Assembly (NCBI RefSeq): GCF_035573695.1
Contig: NZ_CP121694.1
Span: 2,208,501 to 2,272,500 of the forward strand
Reading direction: 5' to 3'
Length of the DNA stretch: 64,000 nt
DNA from: Metallumcola ferriviriculae
GTDB lineage: Bacteria > Bacillota > JADQBR01
A program made the position numbers and the translations under genes. Shown here one piece after another: positions 19,207 to 29,211 of this stretch. Each line of letters opens with the position of its first letter. The first letter of the stretch is position 1. Under the pieces are notes generated by a model. It was not told where the DNA came from. It saw nothing but the letters and a program-made list of their open reading frames with translations, and made no database searches.

Positions 19207-19434
19207 ATGAGTAAAACCCAGATTAACTTGCAGGACACTTTTCTTAATCAAGTGCGGAAAGAAAACATTTCTGTAACTGTATTTTTGGTCAATGGTTTTC
19301 AAATCAAGGGTAATGTCAAGGGGTTTGATAACTTTACTGTTGTTTTGGATGTCGACGGAAAACAACAGATGGTTTATAAGCACGCAATTTCTACTATTGT
19401 TCCATACAAGCCTGTAAGTTTGATGAACGAGTAG
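19207..19434 (+). CDS. hfq: RNA chaperone Hfq
   Basis: 75 residues. Sm1 motif with the [19 protein letters not shown] start and NGFQIKG, and Sm2 motif [10 protein letters not shown] (YKHAIST box). Forms a hexameric ring that binds small RNAs. Position after miaA is conserved. A strong terminator follows. Confidence 0.98.
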   Translation: MSKTQINLQDTFLNQVRKENISVTVFLVNGFQIKGNVKGFDNFTVVLDVDGKQQMVYKHAISTIVPYKPVSLMNE

Positions 19435-19451
19435 AAGCAAAATAGATCAAT

Positions 19452-19490
19452 AAAACTCCCGGTATTATAGCGGGAGTTTTTCTCTTTTTG
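19452..19490 (+). terminator. Intrinsic terminator after hfq
   Basis: Ten-base stem AAAACTCCCG / CGGGAGTTTT (19452-19461 and 19471-19480), then TCTCTTTTT. Confidence 0.88.
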
Positions 19491-19552
19491 CAGGAATTCA
19501 ATGATGGATGGCGAAAACTTATCGGGTTATACCACGTACTGGAGGGATTGTA

Positions 19553-20503
19553 ATGAAAAAGTTTTTTTTATTGTTGATAGTTTCCCTGATTTTAACAACC
19601 GGCTGTGGCAGCGGCGGAGCTAATGAAGAGCAGCCTTTACGTATTGGAGTGTTACCCATTGAAGATAGTTTACCGTTGTTTGTAGCTGAAGCGGAGAACA
19701 TTTTCGTTGAAAATGGTGTAGATGTCGAATTAGTTTCCTTTAATAGTGCCAGGGATAGGGATATGGCACTTCAAGCCGGAGAGATAGACGGTGAAGTAGC
19801 TGACATTCTCGCTGCAGCCTTGTTGGAGAAAAGTGAAGTGGATGTATCTATTATTTCTCTTACCTTAGGTACTATTCCCCAGGAGGGAAGGTTTGCTCTC
19901 TTAACCAGTCCAAATTCAGGATTAGACAGCCTGGCGAAGGTAGATAGTCTCTCTGTGGCCATTTCTGAGAACACAATTATTGAATATGTCTTGGACCAAC
20001 TGATCGAAGTAGGGAGTATTAACAAAGAAAAAGTTGATAAAGTGTCTATCCCTCGCATACCTGAGCGTTTGCAGCTACTGCTGGCTGATAAAATTGATGC
20101 GGCAGTATTGCCCGACCCATTAGCATCCCTTGCTGAAGCTAAAGGTGCTCATGTGATTTTAGATGACACTAAAATAAATGATAATATTAGTCAGGTGGTC
20201 GTGCTGTTTACAAAGGATACAGTACAAGAAAACGCTGGCGCGGTGACAAAGATGATTGATGCATATGATCAGGCGGTGGAGATTTTCAACGCTAACCCTG
20301 ATAGTTATCGCCAATTGTTTATTGAAAAGGCTAGAGTACCACAAGACATTCAGAATAGTTACCAGGCACCAAAATTCTCGCCTGCACAAGTACCGGCGCA
20401 GGCGGATGTTGACCGACTATTGAACTGGGCAAAAGCAAAAAATTTGATACCTGGTGGAATTTCCTATGAACAATTGATAGACAACTCCTTTGTAAAGGAA
20501 TGA
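19553..20503 (+). CDS. ABC transporter substrate-binding lipoprotein (NitT/TauT, NMT1-like)
   Basis: 316 residues from ATG 19553 (GGAGGGATTGTA upstream). The N-terminus is a lipoprotein signal: MKKFFLLLIVSLILTTGCGS, lipobox TTGC. The mature part is an NMT1/SsuA-type periplasmic-binding fold (LRIGVLPIEDSLPLFVAEAE, LQAGEIDG, LADKIDAAVLPDP). With the ATPase and permease that follow it makes an importer for a small organic molecule of the nitrate/sulfonate/taurine/thiamine-precursor class; the ligand is not evident. Confidence 0.88.
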   Translation: MKKFFLLLIVSLILTTGCGSGGANEEQPLRIGVLPIEDSLPLFVAEAENIFVENGVDVELVSFNSARDRDMALQAGEIDGEVADILAAALLEKSEVDVSIISLTLGTIPQEGRFALLTSPNSGLDSLAKVDSLSVAISENTIIEYVLDQLIEVGSINKEKVDKVSIPRIPERLQLLLADKIDAAVLPDPLASLAEAKGAHVILDDTKINDNISQVVVLFTKDTVQENAGAVTKMIDAYDQAVEIFNANPDSYRQLFIEKARVPQDIQNSYQAPKFSPAQVPAQADVDRLLNWAKAKNLIPGGISYEQLIDNSFVKE

Positions 20504-20508
20504 TGTGA

Positions 20509-21264
20509 TTGATAGCTGTAGATAATGTTTCCCTTTCTTATGGGGGGCATCAGCATCATCAAGCATTGGCTAATATTAGTATGGACGTTAAATCAGGCGA
20601 ATCTATGGCATTAATCGGGCCATCGGGATGCGGCAAGAGCTCCCTTCTTTTTCTTATAGCAGGATTGGTTTTTCCCCAAAGAGGGAAAATTTTAGTGGCA
20701 GATGAAAATGTTGCCGGACCGCGACAAGATGTGGCTCTTATTATTCAGAACTATGGCCTATTTCCGTGGAAAACAGTATGGGATAATGTAATCCTTGGTC
20801 TCAAATTACGAAAGCTGGATCATGCCAAACAGAAACAAAAAGTCAGCCAGCTGTTAAATGTTTTGGGATTGGCAGACTATCAGGATAAATATCCAAACCA
20901 GCTCAGTGGAGGTCAGCAGCAGCGGGTAGCAGTAGCCAGAGCACTGGCATTGGAACCGATGCTGCTGTTGATGGACGAGCCATTTTCTGCACTGGATGCA
21001 TTAACCAGGGAAAGTTTACAGGAAATGGTTCTTGATATTTGGTTGGAAAACAAAATGACTTTGGTTTTTGTTACCCATAGCATTGAAGAAGCAGTTTTTC
21101 TAGGGCAAAAGATTGCCATCTTTACTCCGGGACCGGGAAGGATTACCACCATTGTAGAAAATTCGGGCATGGGTGCAAAAGAATTTCGTGCTACCAAGCA
21201 ATTTTATCAACAGTGCAGTAAGGTCAGGAAACTACTGGAGGACGGTCAACATGAGTCAGCATAA
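20509..21264 (+). CDS. ABC transporter ATP-binding protein (NitT/TauT family)
   Basis: 251 residues. Walker A GPSGCGKSSLLF, Q-loop IIQNYGLFPWKTV, signature LSGGQQQRVAVARALA, Walker B LLLMDEPFSALD and switch His in VTHSIEEA. The FPWKT sequence at the Q-loop is typical of the SsuB/TauB/NrtD group. TTG start at 20509, six bases after the previous stop. It overlaps the permease by 14 bases. Confidence 0.92.
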   Translation: MIAVDNVSLSYGGHQHHQALANISMDVKSGESMALIGPSGCGKSSLLFLIAGLVFPQRGKILVADENVAGPRQDVALIIQNYGLFPWKTVWDNVILGLKLRKLDHAKQKQKVSQLLNVLGLADYQDKYPNQLSGGQQQRVAVARALALEPMLLLMDEPFSALDALTRESLQEMVLDIWLENKMTLVFVTHSIEEAVFLGQKIAIFTPGPGRITTIVENSGMGAKEFRATKQFYQQCSKVRKLLEDGQHESA

Positions 21265-22000
21265 AGTACGATGGTGGCAGTATGTCTTGTCCCTGGCAGG
21301 ATTGCTGACTGTTTGGCAGATTGCGGCTATGCTAGTCGATAGTCCGGTCTTTCCTGAGCCGATAAATGCTATTATAGCATTTGCCCTGGAATTTCGTGGT
21401 GAAATGATACATCATTTCGTTGTAAGCACCTACCGAGTAGTAATAAGTTTGTTTTTGGCTATGCTAGCTGCAATTCCTCTTGGACTGCTGCTGGGCCGTA
21501 ACCCTAAAATTGACCGTTTTGTGGCTCCGGCTGTTTATATGGTGTATCCAATACCAAAAATAGTTTTTTTTCCTTTGATTATGATTCTGTTGGGCATTGG
21601 TAATGTTTCGAAAATCTTTATTATTACACTAATAGTATCATTTCAGATTTTAGTTTCCACTAGGGATGCAGCCAAGGGAGTCCCTCAAGCATCAGTATAT
21701 TCTGCCCGATCACTAGGGGCTAAAGGGTGGCAGGTATATCGTCATGTTATTGTACCCGCCTGCTTGCCAGAAATGATAACTGCTTTAAGAATTAGTTTGG
21801 GTACTGCGGTTGCCGTGCTGTTTCTCGCAGAAACCGTGGCTGGTTCCAGCGGACTAGGCTACTTCATTCTTTCAGCAATGTATCGAGCGGAATATAGCGC
21901 CATGTTTGCCGGCATTATGGCAATGGGTCTATTGGGATTGATGCTCTATTATTTTGTTGATCTCTTCGAGAAGATGTTTTGCAGTTGGCAGCATTTATAA
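21251..22000 (+). CDS. ABC transporter permease (NitT/TauT family)
   Basis: 249 residues from ATG 21251 (GGAGGACG upstream). About six membrane segments, for example WWQYVLSLAGLLTVWQIAA and VVISLFLAMLAAIPLGLLLG. The EAA loop that docks the ATPase reads ARSLGAKGWQVYRHVIVPACLPE. It completes the importer with the two preceding genes; a terminator follows. Confidence 0.92.
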   Translation: MSQHKVRWWQYVLSLAGLLTVWQIAAMLVDSPVFPEPINAIIAFALEFRGEMIHHFVVSTYRVVISLFLAMLAAIPLGLLLGRNPKIDRFVAPAVYMVYPIPKIVFFPLIMILLGIGNVSKIFIITLIVSFQILVSTRDAAKGVPQASVYSARSLGAKGWQVYRHVIVPACLPEMITALRISLGTAVAVLFLAETVAGSSGLGYFILSAMYRAEYSAMFAGIMAMGLLGLMLYYFVDLFEKMFCSWQHL

Positions 22001-22030
22001 CGGGGCAGAAAGCCTCGTTATTTTATTTGC
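21999..22030 (+). terminator. Intrinsic terminator after ABC importer operon
   Basis: Eight-pair stem AACGGGGC / GCCTCGTT with AGAAA loop, then ATTTTATTT. Confidence 0.8.
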
Positions 22031-22164
22031 CCGGCGTATCTGTGGGGCGATAGGTTGAAAGAAACCTTGCAACAAGAAATTATTATGGCGTTACCTTATT
22101 CGATTTTACGCAAAATATTGCCATGCATGCGTATAATTAAGTAGTACAAATGAGGTGAGCTGCT

Positions 22165-23214
22165 GTGGATATAAAACTGCGCTACGGAAATGGTGGAGGA
22201 TCCAAGAATAAATATAGAGGCAATCTATCTGAGAAGGGAAAGATTTCTAGCTTAGTGGAGCAGGGTGAAATTAGCCCGGCTAAGGCCCTGCGCATGTTAA
22301 AATCAGGTAATGGCAAGGCCGATACCGGCGGCAACGATAGCTCTGCGTCCCGAAAGACCAACGGAGTTAATAAAGGGCAAGTACAAGAGAGCAGTGTGGA
22401 AGATGTGCTCGCTGAACTAAACCAACTGGTAGGTTTAGAGGCAGTAAAACACTTAGTAAAGGAATTAAGAGCGTTTATCGATATTCAGCAGCAAAGGCAG
22501 CAAATGCACCTGCGCACTGAACCCCTAGTGATGCACATGATTTTTCGCGGCAACCCCGGTACTGGTAAAACTACAGTAGCTCGCATTATCGGTCAATTAT
22601 TTAAGGAAATGAATGTTCTTCCTAAAGGGCACTCGATAGAAGTAGAACGAGCTGATTTGGTAGGTGAATACATTGGACACACCGCACAAAGGACCAAAGA
22701 ACAGGTTAAGAAAGCCCTGGGAGGGATATTGTTTATCGATGAAGCATACTCGTTAGCTAGGGGCGGGGAAAAAGATTTTGGTAAAGAAGCAATTGATGTG
22801 TTGGTCAAGGCGATGGAGGACCATAAAGATGACTTTATTTTAATTTTGGCAGGTTATAGAGACGAGATGGATTGGTTTTTACTTACTAACCCCGGCCTGC
22901 GTTCACGGTTCCCAATACATATAGACTTTCCAGACTATACTGTTGATGAGTTACTTGGCATCAGCGATTTAATGTTGGAAAAAAGAGAATACAGTTTAAC
23001 TCCCGGCGCGAAAGTTGAACTACGAAAATTAGTCAACAATAAACTAATTTATGGTCATGAGCATAGTGGGAATGCCCGGTTGGTACGAAACATTATTGAA
23101 AAGGCAATTCGGCGTCAGGCAGTTAGGTTGGTAAATCACCATAATTTAGGCAGAAAGGAGCTAATGAGAATTACTCCGGAAGACCTAAGGGAGGCTGTGA
23201 AAAATGACAGCTAA
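22165..23214 (+). CDS. spoVK: Stage V sporulation protein K-like AAA ATPase
   Basis: 349 residues; GTG start after GAGGTGAG. A short variable N-terminus (residues 1-80) leads to a CbxX/CfxQ-type AAA module: Walker A GNPGTGKTT, Walker B ILFIDEAYSL, Arg-finger region NPGLRSRFP and a C-terminal lid. In Bacillus spoVK follows hfq and is needed for spore maturation; the same order here supports the name. It overlaps the next gene by 11 bases. Confidence 0.88.
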   Translation: MDIKLRYGNGGGSKNKYRGNLSEKGKISSLVEQGEISPAKALRMLKSGNGKADTGGNDSSASRKTNGVNKGQVQESSVEDVLAELNQLVGLEAVKHLVKELRAFIDIQQQRQQMHLRTEPLVMHMIFRGNPGTGKTTVARIIGQLFKEMNVLPKGHSIEVERADLVGEYIGHTAQRTKEQVKKALGGILFIDEAYSLARGGEKDFGKEAIDVLVKAMEDHKDDFILILAGYRDEMDWFLLTNPGLRSRFPIHIDFPDYTVDELLGISDLMLEKREYSLTPGAKVELRKLVNNKLIYGHEHSGNARLVRNIIEKAIRRQAVRLVNHHNLGRKELMRITPEDLREAVKNDS

Positions 23215-23797
23215 GAAAATTTTACTTGCTGGGAGAACCAATGTAGGGAAAAGTCTTTTAGCCTTAACTTTAACCAGATTTTTAGGTATTAACACATTGC
23301 CAATTACTTGGCACAATTATCCTAATAAAAACCAAACATATAGATTTAACTTCGCTATAGCCAAACAAAAATTGGTCAATGCTGCTGAGTATCATACACA
23401 GGGGCTTTATGACATCAACATTGAATTGTCTAAACTGACTAAATTGCAGTTGGTGGATACTACTGCGTTAACTGACGAAGTTCATCCAAAGAAACAGTTG
23501 CGGCAATACATGGCTATGACAATAGAAGCAATTCAAGATTGTGATTGTTTAATACATATTTATGATGCCGAGTATTATACCGACCACCCGATTGCCGATA
23601 TCGATCGCAGTTTGATGGAATTAGAAACAAAAGGTAAGTATATATCTGTTGTAAACAAAATCGACACCTTAAAAGCTAATGTAGGCGTGCAAAGAATTCA
23701 ATCCCTTGCAGGGGAGAATTCTTTTCTGTGTTCATGTACCACCGGCCAAGGCATAGTAGCCTTGAGGCAGGAATTATTAAAGCTTTTAAAAGTTTAA
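23204..23797 (+). CDS. Small Era/HflX-like GTPase domain protein
   Basis: 197 residues, a single G domain: G1 GRTNVGKS, G3 VDTTAL (where most have DTPG), G4 VNKID and a G5-like SCTTGQG. In Bacillus the place between spoVK and ynbB is held by the larger GTPase HflX (YnbA). This protein lacks the HflX N-terminal and C-terminal parts, so it is either a minimal relative or a separate family. The altered G3 could lower GTP hydrolysis. No membrane segment. Confidence 0.75.
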   Translation: MTAKKILLAGRTNVGKSLLALTLTRFLGINTLPITWHNYPNKNQTYRFNFAIAKQKLVNAAEYHTQGLYDINIELSKLTKLQLVDTTALTDEVHPKKQLRQYMAMTIEAIQDCDCLIHIYDAEYYTDHPIADIDRSLMELETKGKYISVVNKIDTLKANVGVQRIQSLAGENSFLCSCTTGQGIVALRQELLKLLKV

Positions 23798-23923
23798 TTC
23801 GAACCCGGCTAGCAGCTTTTTTGTTTTTGGGATAGTGACCCATTTATGGCTAAACATATCATTTATTGACAAACTAATAATCAACTAATAATATTGGATT
23901 AGAAAGATGGAACAGGGGGGAAA

Positions 23924-24733
23924 ATGTTGGACTTTACTGACGAGCAGATAAAACGCTATTCTAGACATATTATTCTTAAAGAAATTGGTGGTAAAGGACA
24001 GAAGAAGTTGCTAAATTCAAAAGTGTTGGTGGTAGGCGCAGGGGGGTTAGGCTCACCAGCCAGTCTTTATCTAGCTGCCGCCGGTGTTGGCACTTTGGGG
24101 ATTATTGACTATGATATTGTCGAACTGTCCAACCTGCAGCGGCAGGTGCTGCATGGAACTGAAGACGTGGGCAAGGCTAAAGTAGAATCTGCGAAAGAAA
24201 CATTAAACAGATTAAATCCTGATGTACATGTGATACCACACTTTAAAAAACTGGATAAGGAAAATATTTCCGAACTAATAGATGACTATGATTTAATCGT
24301 AGACGGAGTAGATAATTTTGCTGCTAGGTACTTACTAAATGATGCTTGTATTATGCGGGGCAAGCCCTTGGTGGAAGCAGGAATATTACGCTGGGATGGT
24401 ATGATTATGACTATTGAGCCTAATGCAGGTCCATGCTACCGATGCGTATTCCCTTCGCCGCCGCCGCCCGGAAGCGTACCTTCGTGTCAGGAGGCTGGTG
24501 TGTTGGGAGCAATTGCCGGAGTAATGGGCGTACTTCAGGCAACCGAAGCGGTAAAATACTTACTTGGCGTAGGGGATAACCTGATTGGCAGAATGCTTCT
24601 TTTCAATGCCTTAGAAAGCCAATTTAGAGAAGTCGAAATATCTAGAGAAGATAAATGCCCAGTATGTGGTAACAACCCATCTATTACTTCATTGGAGGAA
24701 TATGAGCTTCAGTGCTCAGTCCATAATAAATAA
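23924..24733 (+). CDS. ThiF/MoeB-type adenylyltransferase (E1-like)
   Basis: 269 residues. E1-like fold: RYSRHIILKEIGGKGQ, nucleotide loop VVGAGGLGSPASLYLAAAGVG, DYDIVELSNLQRQ. Zinc cysteines CYRCVF and CPVCG. The proline loop PSPPPPGSVPSC is typical of MoeB/HesA/ThiF. It adenylates the C-terminal Gly of a small sulfur carrier such as MoaD or ThiS; no carrier gene is adjacent, so pathway (molybdopterin or thiamine) is undecided. Confidence 0.88.
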   Translation: MLDFTDEQIKRYSRHIILKEIGGKGQKKLLNSKVLVVGAGGLGSPASLYLAAAGVGTLGIIDYDIVELSNLQRQVLHGTEDVGKAKVESAKETLNRLNPDVHVIPHFKKLDKENISELIDDYDLIVDGVDNFAARYLLNDACIMRGKPLVEAGILRWDGMIMTIEPNAGPCYRCVFPSPPPPGSVPSCQEAGVLGAIAGVMGVLQATEAVKYLLGVGDNLIGRMLLFNALESQFREVEISREDKCPVCGNNPSITSLEEYELQCSVHNK

Positions 24734-24823
24734 AAGTGACGTCTAGCGGCTATACACCATCGAAAAACCCACGAGTATAGCGCTATAAAGAAGTAAATTA
24801 GACTTCAATAAAGGAGCGTTTTT

Positions 24824-26005
24824 ATGAGCAGTAACCACATTTTATTAAAGGCACAAGCGCTTTATCCTAAGTTAATTCAAATTTATGAACAATTGCACAA
24901 AATTCCTGAATTAGCCTTTGAAGAGTTCAAGACAGCGGAATTACTATCGCAAATATTGGTTAACGAAGGATTTTCTAAGGTCCGTACAGCTATCGCCGGT
25001 ACAGGATTGGAAGTTAGCATTGGTAACGGTAGTCCCATAGTTGCACTTCGGGCCGACATGGATGCACTGCCCATTCAGGAGGAAACCGGTTTTGCTTTTT
25101 CTTCCGTGCATGATGGGCAAATGCACGCTTGCGGCCATGATGCCCATATGACGACCTTAATTGGTGCCGGAATGCTTTTAAAGGATGCGCTTAAAGAAAA
25201 ACAGGCGGGTGTTAAATTAATATTTCAACCAGCGGAGGAATCGCCCCCAGGAGGCGCCAAAGGCATGGTAGAGGCAGGAGTATTAAATCAGGAATTAAAG
25301 GCTATCTTCGCGCTCCACTGCCAACCGCAATATCCTGCTGAAGTTATTTGTCTAAAGGATGGGCCCATTATGGCGGCAGCCGATATGTTTACCATAGAAA
25401 TTAATGGACAGGGCGGCCATGGAGCGATGCCTCACCAAACCATGGATGCAGTAGTAATTGGCAGTCAAATAGTTCAAGAACTGCAGACCATTGTCAGTCG
25501 GAGGGTAGACCCGTTGGAACCGGCTGTGGTCACCGTAGGCAGTTTCCACGCCGGGTCAAAAAACAATATTATCCCCGGTAAGGCCAAGCTAGAAGGGACT
25601 GTTCGCACACTAAATTCTCAAATAAGAAATGATATGCCTGCTTTAATGGAAAAGATCATTAGTAATGTATGCGCCAGCTATGATGCTGATTATCTTTTTA
25701 ATTATCAATGGGGTTATCCACCAGTAGTCAATGATAGCAATTTGCTAAAAGTTGTGGAAAGAGCCGCACATAAAATAGTTGGGCATAATCAAACCCTTTA
25801 CGCAGACCGGCCCTCCATGGGTGGAGAAGACTTTAGCTACTACCTTGAAAAAGTGCCTGGGGTTTTCTTTTATTTAGGTGTAGGCCACGAAAATGCCAAT
25901 CTCAGGCATCCTTGGCATCATCCGTGCTTTCAAATAGACACCGCTGCTCTTCCTATAGGAGCAGCTACTTTAGCCCAAGCAGCGTTAGAAGTTATCGGAG
26001 GATAG
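24824..26005 (+). CDS. M20-family amidohydrolase (N-acyl-amino acid/hippurate hydrolase type)
   Basis: 393 residues. Metal-binding motifs ALRADMDALPIQEETG, HACGHDAHM, PAEESPPGGAKGM and a final H in the C-terminal part (RHPWHHP). Dimerisation domain inserted around residues 190-300 (GQGGHGAMPH). This family removes N-acyl groups from amino acids or cleaves similar amides in the cytoplasm; the substrate is not defined. It ends one base before ynbB, so the pair is likely co-transcribed. Confidence 0.9.
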   Translation: MSSNHILLKAQALYPKLIQIYEQLHKIPELAFEEFKTAELLSQILVNEGFSKVRTAIAGTGLEVSIGNGSPIVALRADMDALPIQEETGFAFSSVHDGQMHACGHDAHMTTLIGAGMLLKDALKEKQAGVKLIFQPAEESPPGGAKGMVEAGVLNQELKAIFALHCQPQYPAEVICLKDGPIMAAADMFTIEINGQGGHGAMPHQTMDAVVIGSQIVQELQTIVSRRVDPLEPAVVTVGSFHAGSKNNIIPGKAKLEGTVRTLNSQIRNDMPALMEKIISNVCASYDADYLFNYQWGYPPVVNDSNLLKVVERAAHKIVGHNQTLYADRPSMGGEDFSYYLEKVPGVFFYLGVGHENANLRHPWHHPCFQIDTAALPIGAATLAQAALEVIGG

Positions 26006-26006
26006 A

Positions 26007-27233
26007 ATGGAACAGTATTTGAGACAGTATGTAGATGAAGCCCGGAAGCAAATGGGGATAGAGGAAACATATTTAAGAGAGGCGGTGGGAATTAACCATC
26101 GGCGAGTCTTAGACGCCTTTCGCCAAGAACGGGTTACTGATTTTCATTTTAATTCCAGCACCGGCTATGGATATGGAGACCAGGGAAGGGAAGTTCTGGA
26201 ATCTGTCTTCGCCCGGGTATTTGGCGCCGAGGCGGCTTTGGTGCGTGGTCAGATTGTAAGTGGCACCCATGCCATCTATCTCGGATTAAAAGCTATGGTT
26301 AGTAAAAATGAAAAACTTATATACTTGGGTAACCCTTACGATACCTTAAAGACAGCATTAGGTTTGAACGAAGATAAACCGAGACCGCACGAATTTAACA
26401 CCGAAATATTTCCGCTGGATGATAGTGGGTGTGTAAACTTCGGGGAACTTTCAAAAACACTAAACGGCGCACCTGACTGCGTTCTGGCCATTCAACGGTC
26501 TTGTGGCTATGACCCCAACAGACGATCATTTTCAATGGAATACATAAAACGTATTGTAGACTTTGTCAGGCAAAATTATCCTAAGGTTAGACTATTCGTT
26601 GATAATTGTTATGGAGAATTTGTAGAGGATAAAGAACCACCAATGCTAGGGGTGGATCTTACTGCCGGGTCATTGATAAAAAACCCCGGTGGTGGAATTG
26701 CGCCGGGCGGTGGTTACTTAGTGGGCAAAGAAGAACTAATTGAAATTGCAGCGGAACTTCTTACCGCGCCGGGGTTAGGAAAAGATGTCGGTGCCAGCTT
26801 GTGGGACAAGCGATTGGTATTTCAGGGACTATTTCTTGCACCGTTGATTGTACTTGAAGCTTTGTGTGGGATGATTTTCTCAAGTAATTTGCTCTCTACC
26901 CTAGGGTTTGGCGTCAGTCCTGCCCCTCGGGAACAGCGAACAGATATCATTCAAAGAATCGACTTCGGCAGCCGGGAACTTTTACTGGCATTTTGTCGTG
27001 GTATTCAAAAATATTCCCCGATAGATTCTCAAGTGATTCCTCAGCCTGGACCTTTGCCTGGCTATGCTCACCCTGTCATCATGGCTGCCGGTACTTTCGT
27101 TCAGGGAGGATCCTTGGAATTAAGTTCTGACGCGCCTATACATGAACCGTTTAGTGCTTTCCTTCAGGGAGGCCTATCCAGAGAATATACCATTGAAACC
27201 GTGGTTAAGAGCATTGAAATTATTCGTGATTAG
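26007..27233 (+). CDS. ynbB: Methionine gamma-lyase family protein YnbB
   Basis: 408 residues, PLP-dependent fold type I (Cys/Met metabolism superfamily), of the subgroup once called aluminium resistance protein. Seen: FHFNSSTGYGYGDQGRE, GQIVSGTHAIYLGL, VDNCYGEFVEDKEP and AGSLIKNPGGGIAPGGGY, where the Lys is the probable PLP lysine. In Bacillus ynbB lies between the spoVK/hflX region and glnRA, as here. Biochemical role not established. Confidence 0.88.
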   Translation: MEQYLRQYVDEARKQMGIEETYLREAVGINHRRVLDAFRQERVTDFHFNSSTGYGYGDQGREVLESVFARVFGAEAALVRGQIVSGTHAIYLGLKAMVSKNEKLIYLGNPYDTLKTALGLNEDKPRPHEFNTEIFPLDDSGCVNFGELSKTLNGAPDCVLAIQRSCGYDPNRRSFSMEYIKRIVDFVRQNYPKVRLFVDNCYGEFVEDKEPPMLGVDLTAGSLIKNPGGGIAPGGGYLVGKEELIEIAAELLTAPGLGKDVGASLWDKRLVFQGLFLAPLIVLEALCGMIFSSNLLSTLGFGVSPAPREQRTDIIQRIDFGSRELLLAFCRGIQKYSPIDSQVIPQPGPLPGYAHPVIMAAGTFVQGGSLELSSDAPIHEPFSAFLQGGLSREYTIETVVKSIEIIRD

Positions 27234-27284
27234 TTGCTAATTAACTGCGGCAAAGTTGGTAAATTTTAATTGTTAGGAGTAGCC

Positions 27285-27767
27285 ATGGATACCCTGATGC
27301 TGACAGTTATTTTTATATTTATGATTATCGGGATAGCAGGAACCCTTATTCCCCTTGTACCGGGGCTTCCCCTTATCGCAGCTATGGTTTTAATATACGC
27401 TGTTTTAGATGGATTTCAAACAATTTCCCTTACCGTGTTAGCTATTTTCCTGTTACTCACCGGTGTAGGTATGGCGGCAGATTTTCTTTCTGCTACTATT
27501 GGCGCTAAAAAATATGGCGCCGATCGTTTGGGAGTATATGGAAGCATTGTGGGGATGGTTATCGGGCTTTTAACAATGGGACCGCTTGGCCTAGTTCTTG
27601 GACCGCTGGCAGGTGCGATTATCGGGGAAACTCTATCCGGTAAGGACTTCCAGTCGGCTCTAAAAACCGGATTGGGAAGTCTGATTGGCTTTTTAGGAGG
27701 CGCATTGATTCAGTTTCTCATCGCTCTTTTAATGGTCGGATACTTTATTTATTTGGTATTAATTTAA
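27285..27767 (+). CDS. DUF456 membrane protein
   Basis: About 160 residues from ATG 27285 (TAGGAG upstream). Strongly hydrophobic with glycine-rich helices: MIIGIAGTLIPLVPGLPLIA, LLTGVGMAADFLS and GLVLGPLAGAIIGE. The GTLIPLVPG and GPLGxxxGPLxGAxxGE patterns mark DUF456. Integral membrane protein of unknown role. Confidence 0.85.
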   Translation: MDTLMLTVIFIFMIIGIAGTLIPLVPGLPLIAAMVLIYAVLDGFQTISLTVLAIFLLLTGVGMAADFLSATIGAKKYGADRLGVYGSIVGMVIGLLTMGPLGLVLGPLAGAIIGETLSGKDFQSALKTGLGSLIGFLGGALIQFLIALLMVGYFIYLVLI

Positions 27768-27864
27768 TGTTTTCAAGGAAACATCTGCCTTCATTTCAAA
27801 GCATTGCCAAAGCTGAAGCTATATGCTAAGATATTTACTGATGAGTAAAAGGGGGTATATTGGT

Positions 27865-29196
27865 ATGGAAAATTTAACAAAGGAAGATGTCCTTAAGTTA
27901 GCACGGGATAACGATGTGCAGTTTGTGCGCTTACAATTTACCGATATTTTCGGCGTATTAAAGAATGTTGCTATTACAGTCAAGCAGTTAGAAAAAGCAT
28001 TGGATGGGGAACTAATGTTTGACGGTTCGTCTATAGAAGGTTTTGTACGCATTGAAGAATCTGACATGTATCTCAAGCCTGACCCTTCAACATTTGTTAT
28101 TTTCCCATGGAGACCCCAAGAAGGTGCCGTGGCAAGGTTGATTTGTGACGTTTATAACCCTGACGGTACCCCTTTCAGTGGTTGTCCCCGTTGCACCTTA
28201 AAGCGTGTCGTAGCTGAAGCAGAAGAGCTGGGCTATTCGGTAAATGTAGGTCCTGAAGCAGAGTTCTTCCTCTTCATGGTTGATGAAAGAGGATTGCCCA
28301 CAACAATTACCCATGATAAAGCTGGTTACTTTGATTTAACGCCGGTGGATTTAGGGGAGAATGCCCGACGCGATATGGTAATCGCGTTACAAGATATAGG
28401 ATTTGAGGTAGAGGCATCCCATCACGAGGTTGCCCCGGGGCAGCATGAGATTGATTTTAAATATGATGATGCACTAACTACTGCAGATAAGATTGCTACC
28501 TTTAAGTTTGTAGTCCGCACAATCGCTCAAAGACATGGCTTGCATGCTACCTTTATGCCCAAACCGATATTCGGTATTCCTGGTTCCGGTATGCATACGC
28601 ATGTTTCCTTATTCCAGGGAAACGAAAACGTATTTTTTGATGCTAATGACAAAAGGGAGTTAAGTGAAACGGCATATCATTTTATCGGCGGTTTGCTGAA
28701 GCACGCACGCTCTTTTTGTGCAATTACTAATCCCACGATAAACTCGTACAAACGACTAGTCTCGGGATTTGAAGCGCCAGTTTATGTCGCCTGGTCTGAA
28801 AAAAATCGTAGTCCATTGTTGAGAATTCCGGCCAGAAGGGGAGTCGGTACTAGGGTGGAAGTTAGGAACCCGGATCCTGCTGCTAATCCGTATTTAGCAT
28901 TGGCTGTAATAATTAAGGCGGGAATAGACGGTATTAAGAACAAAATAATGCCGCCGGAACCCACAGATAAGAATATTTATGACTTGGATGCTAAGGAGCG
29001 AAATGAACTGGGGATCGATAATCTCCCCGCTGACTTAATAGAAGCAGTTCAAGAACTGCAAGGCAGCAAAGTTGTTCGCGAAGCATTAGGAGAACACTTG
29101 TATAAGCGTTTTGTCGATGCTAAGATAATGGAATGGGATAAATACCGTAGCCAAGTCCATGATTGGGAACTGCAGGAATACTTAACTAAGTTTTAG
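27865..29196 (+). CDS. glnA: Glutamine synthetase, type I
   Basis: 443 residues from ATG 27865 (GGGGG ribosome site), the size of Bacillus-type GSI-alpha. Seen: [52 protein letters not shown] and NPTINSYKR. Makes glutamine from glutamate, ammonia and ATP. No glnR precedes it, unlike Bacillus; its place is taken by the DUF456 gene, so control by GlnR is not evident locally. Confidence 0.96.
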   Translation: MENLTKEDVLKLARDNDVQFVRLQFTDIFGVLKNVAITVKQLEKALDGELMFDGSSIEGFVRIEESDMYLKPDPSTFVIFPWRPQEGAVARLICDVYNPDGTPFSGCPRCTLKRVVAEAEELGYSVNVGPEAEFFLFMVDERGLPTTITHDKAGYFDLTPVDLGENARRDMVIALQDIGFEVEASHHEVAPGQHEIDFKYDDALTTADKIATFKFVVRTIAQRHGLHATFMPKPIFGIPGSGMHTHVSLFQGNENVFFDANDKRELSETAYHFIGGLLKHARSFCAITNPTINSYKRLVSGFEAPVYVAWSEKNRSPLLRIPARRGVGTRVEVRNPDPAANPYLALAVIIKAGIDGIKNKIMPPEPTDKNIYDLDAKERNELGIDNLPADLIEAVQELQGSKVVREALGEHLYKRFVDAKIMEWDKYRSQVHDWELQEYLTKF

Positions 29197-29211
29197 TAAT
29201 TTAAGCCAGAT

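Noticed and set aside
24746-24785. Inverted repeat AGCGGCTATAC / GTATAGCGCT before the M20 peptidase gene.
   Set aside because: Loop of 19 bases, no T run, no known operator pattern; too weak to list.
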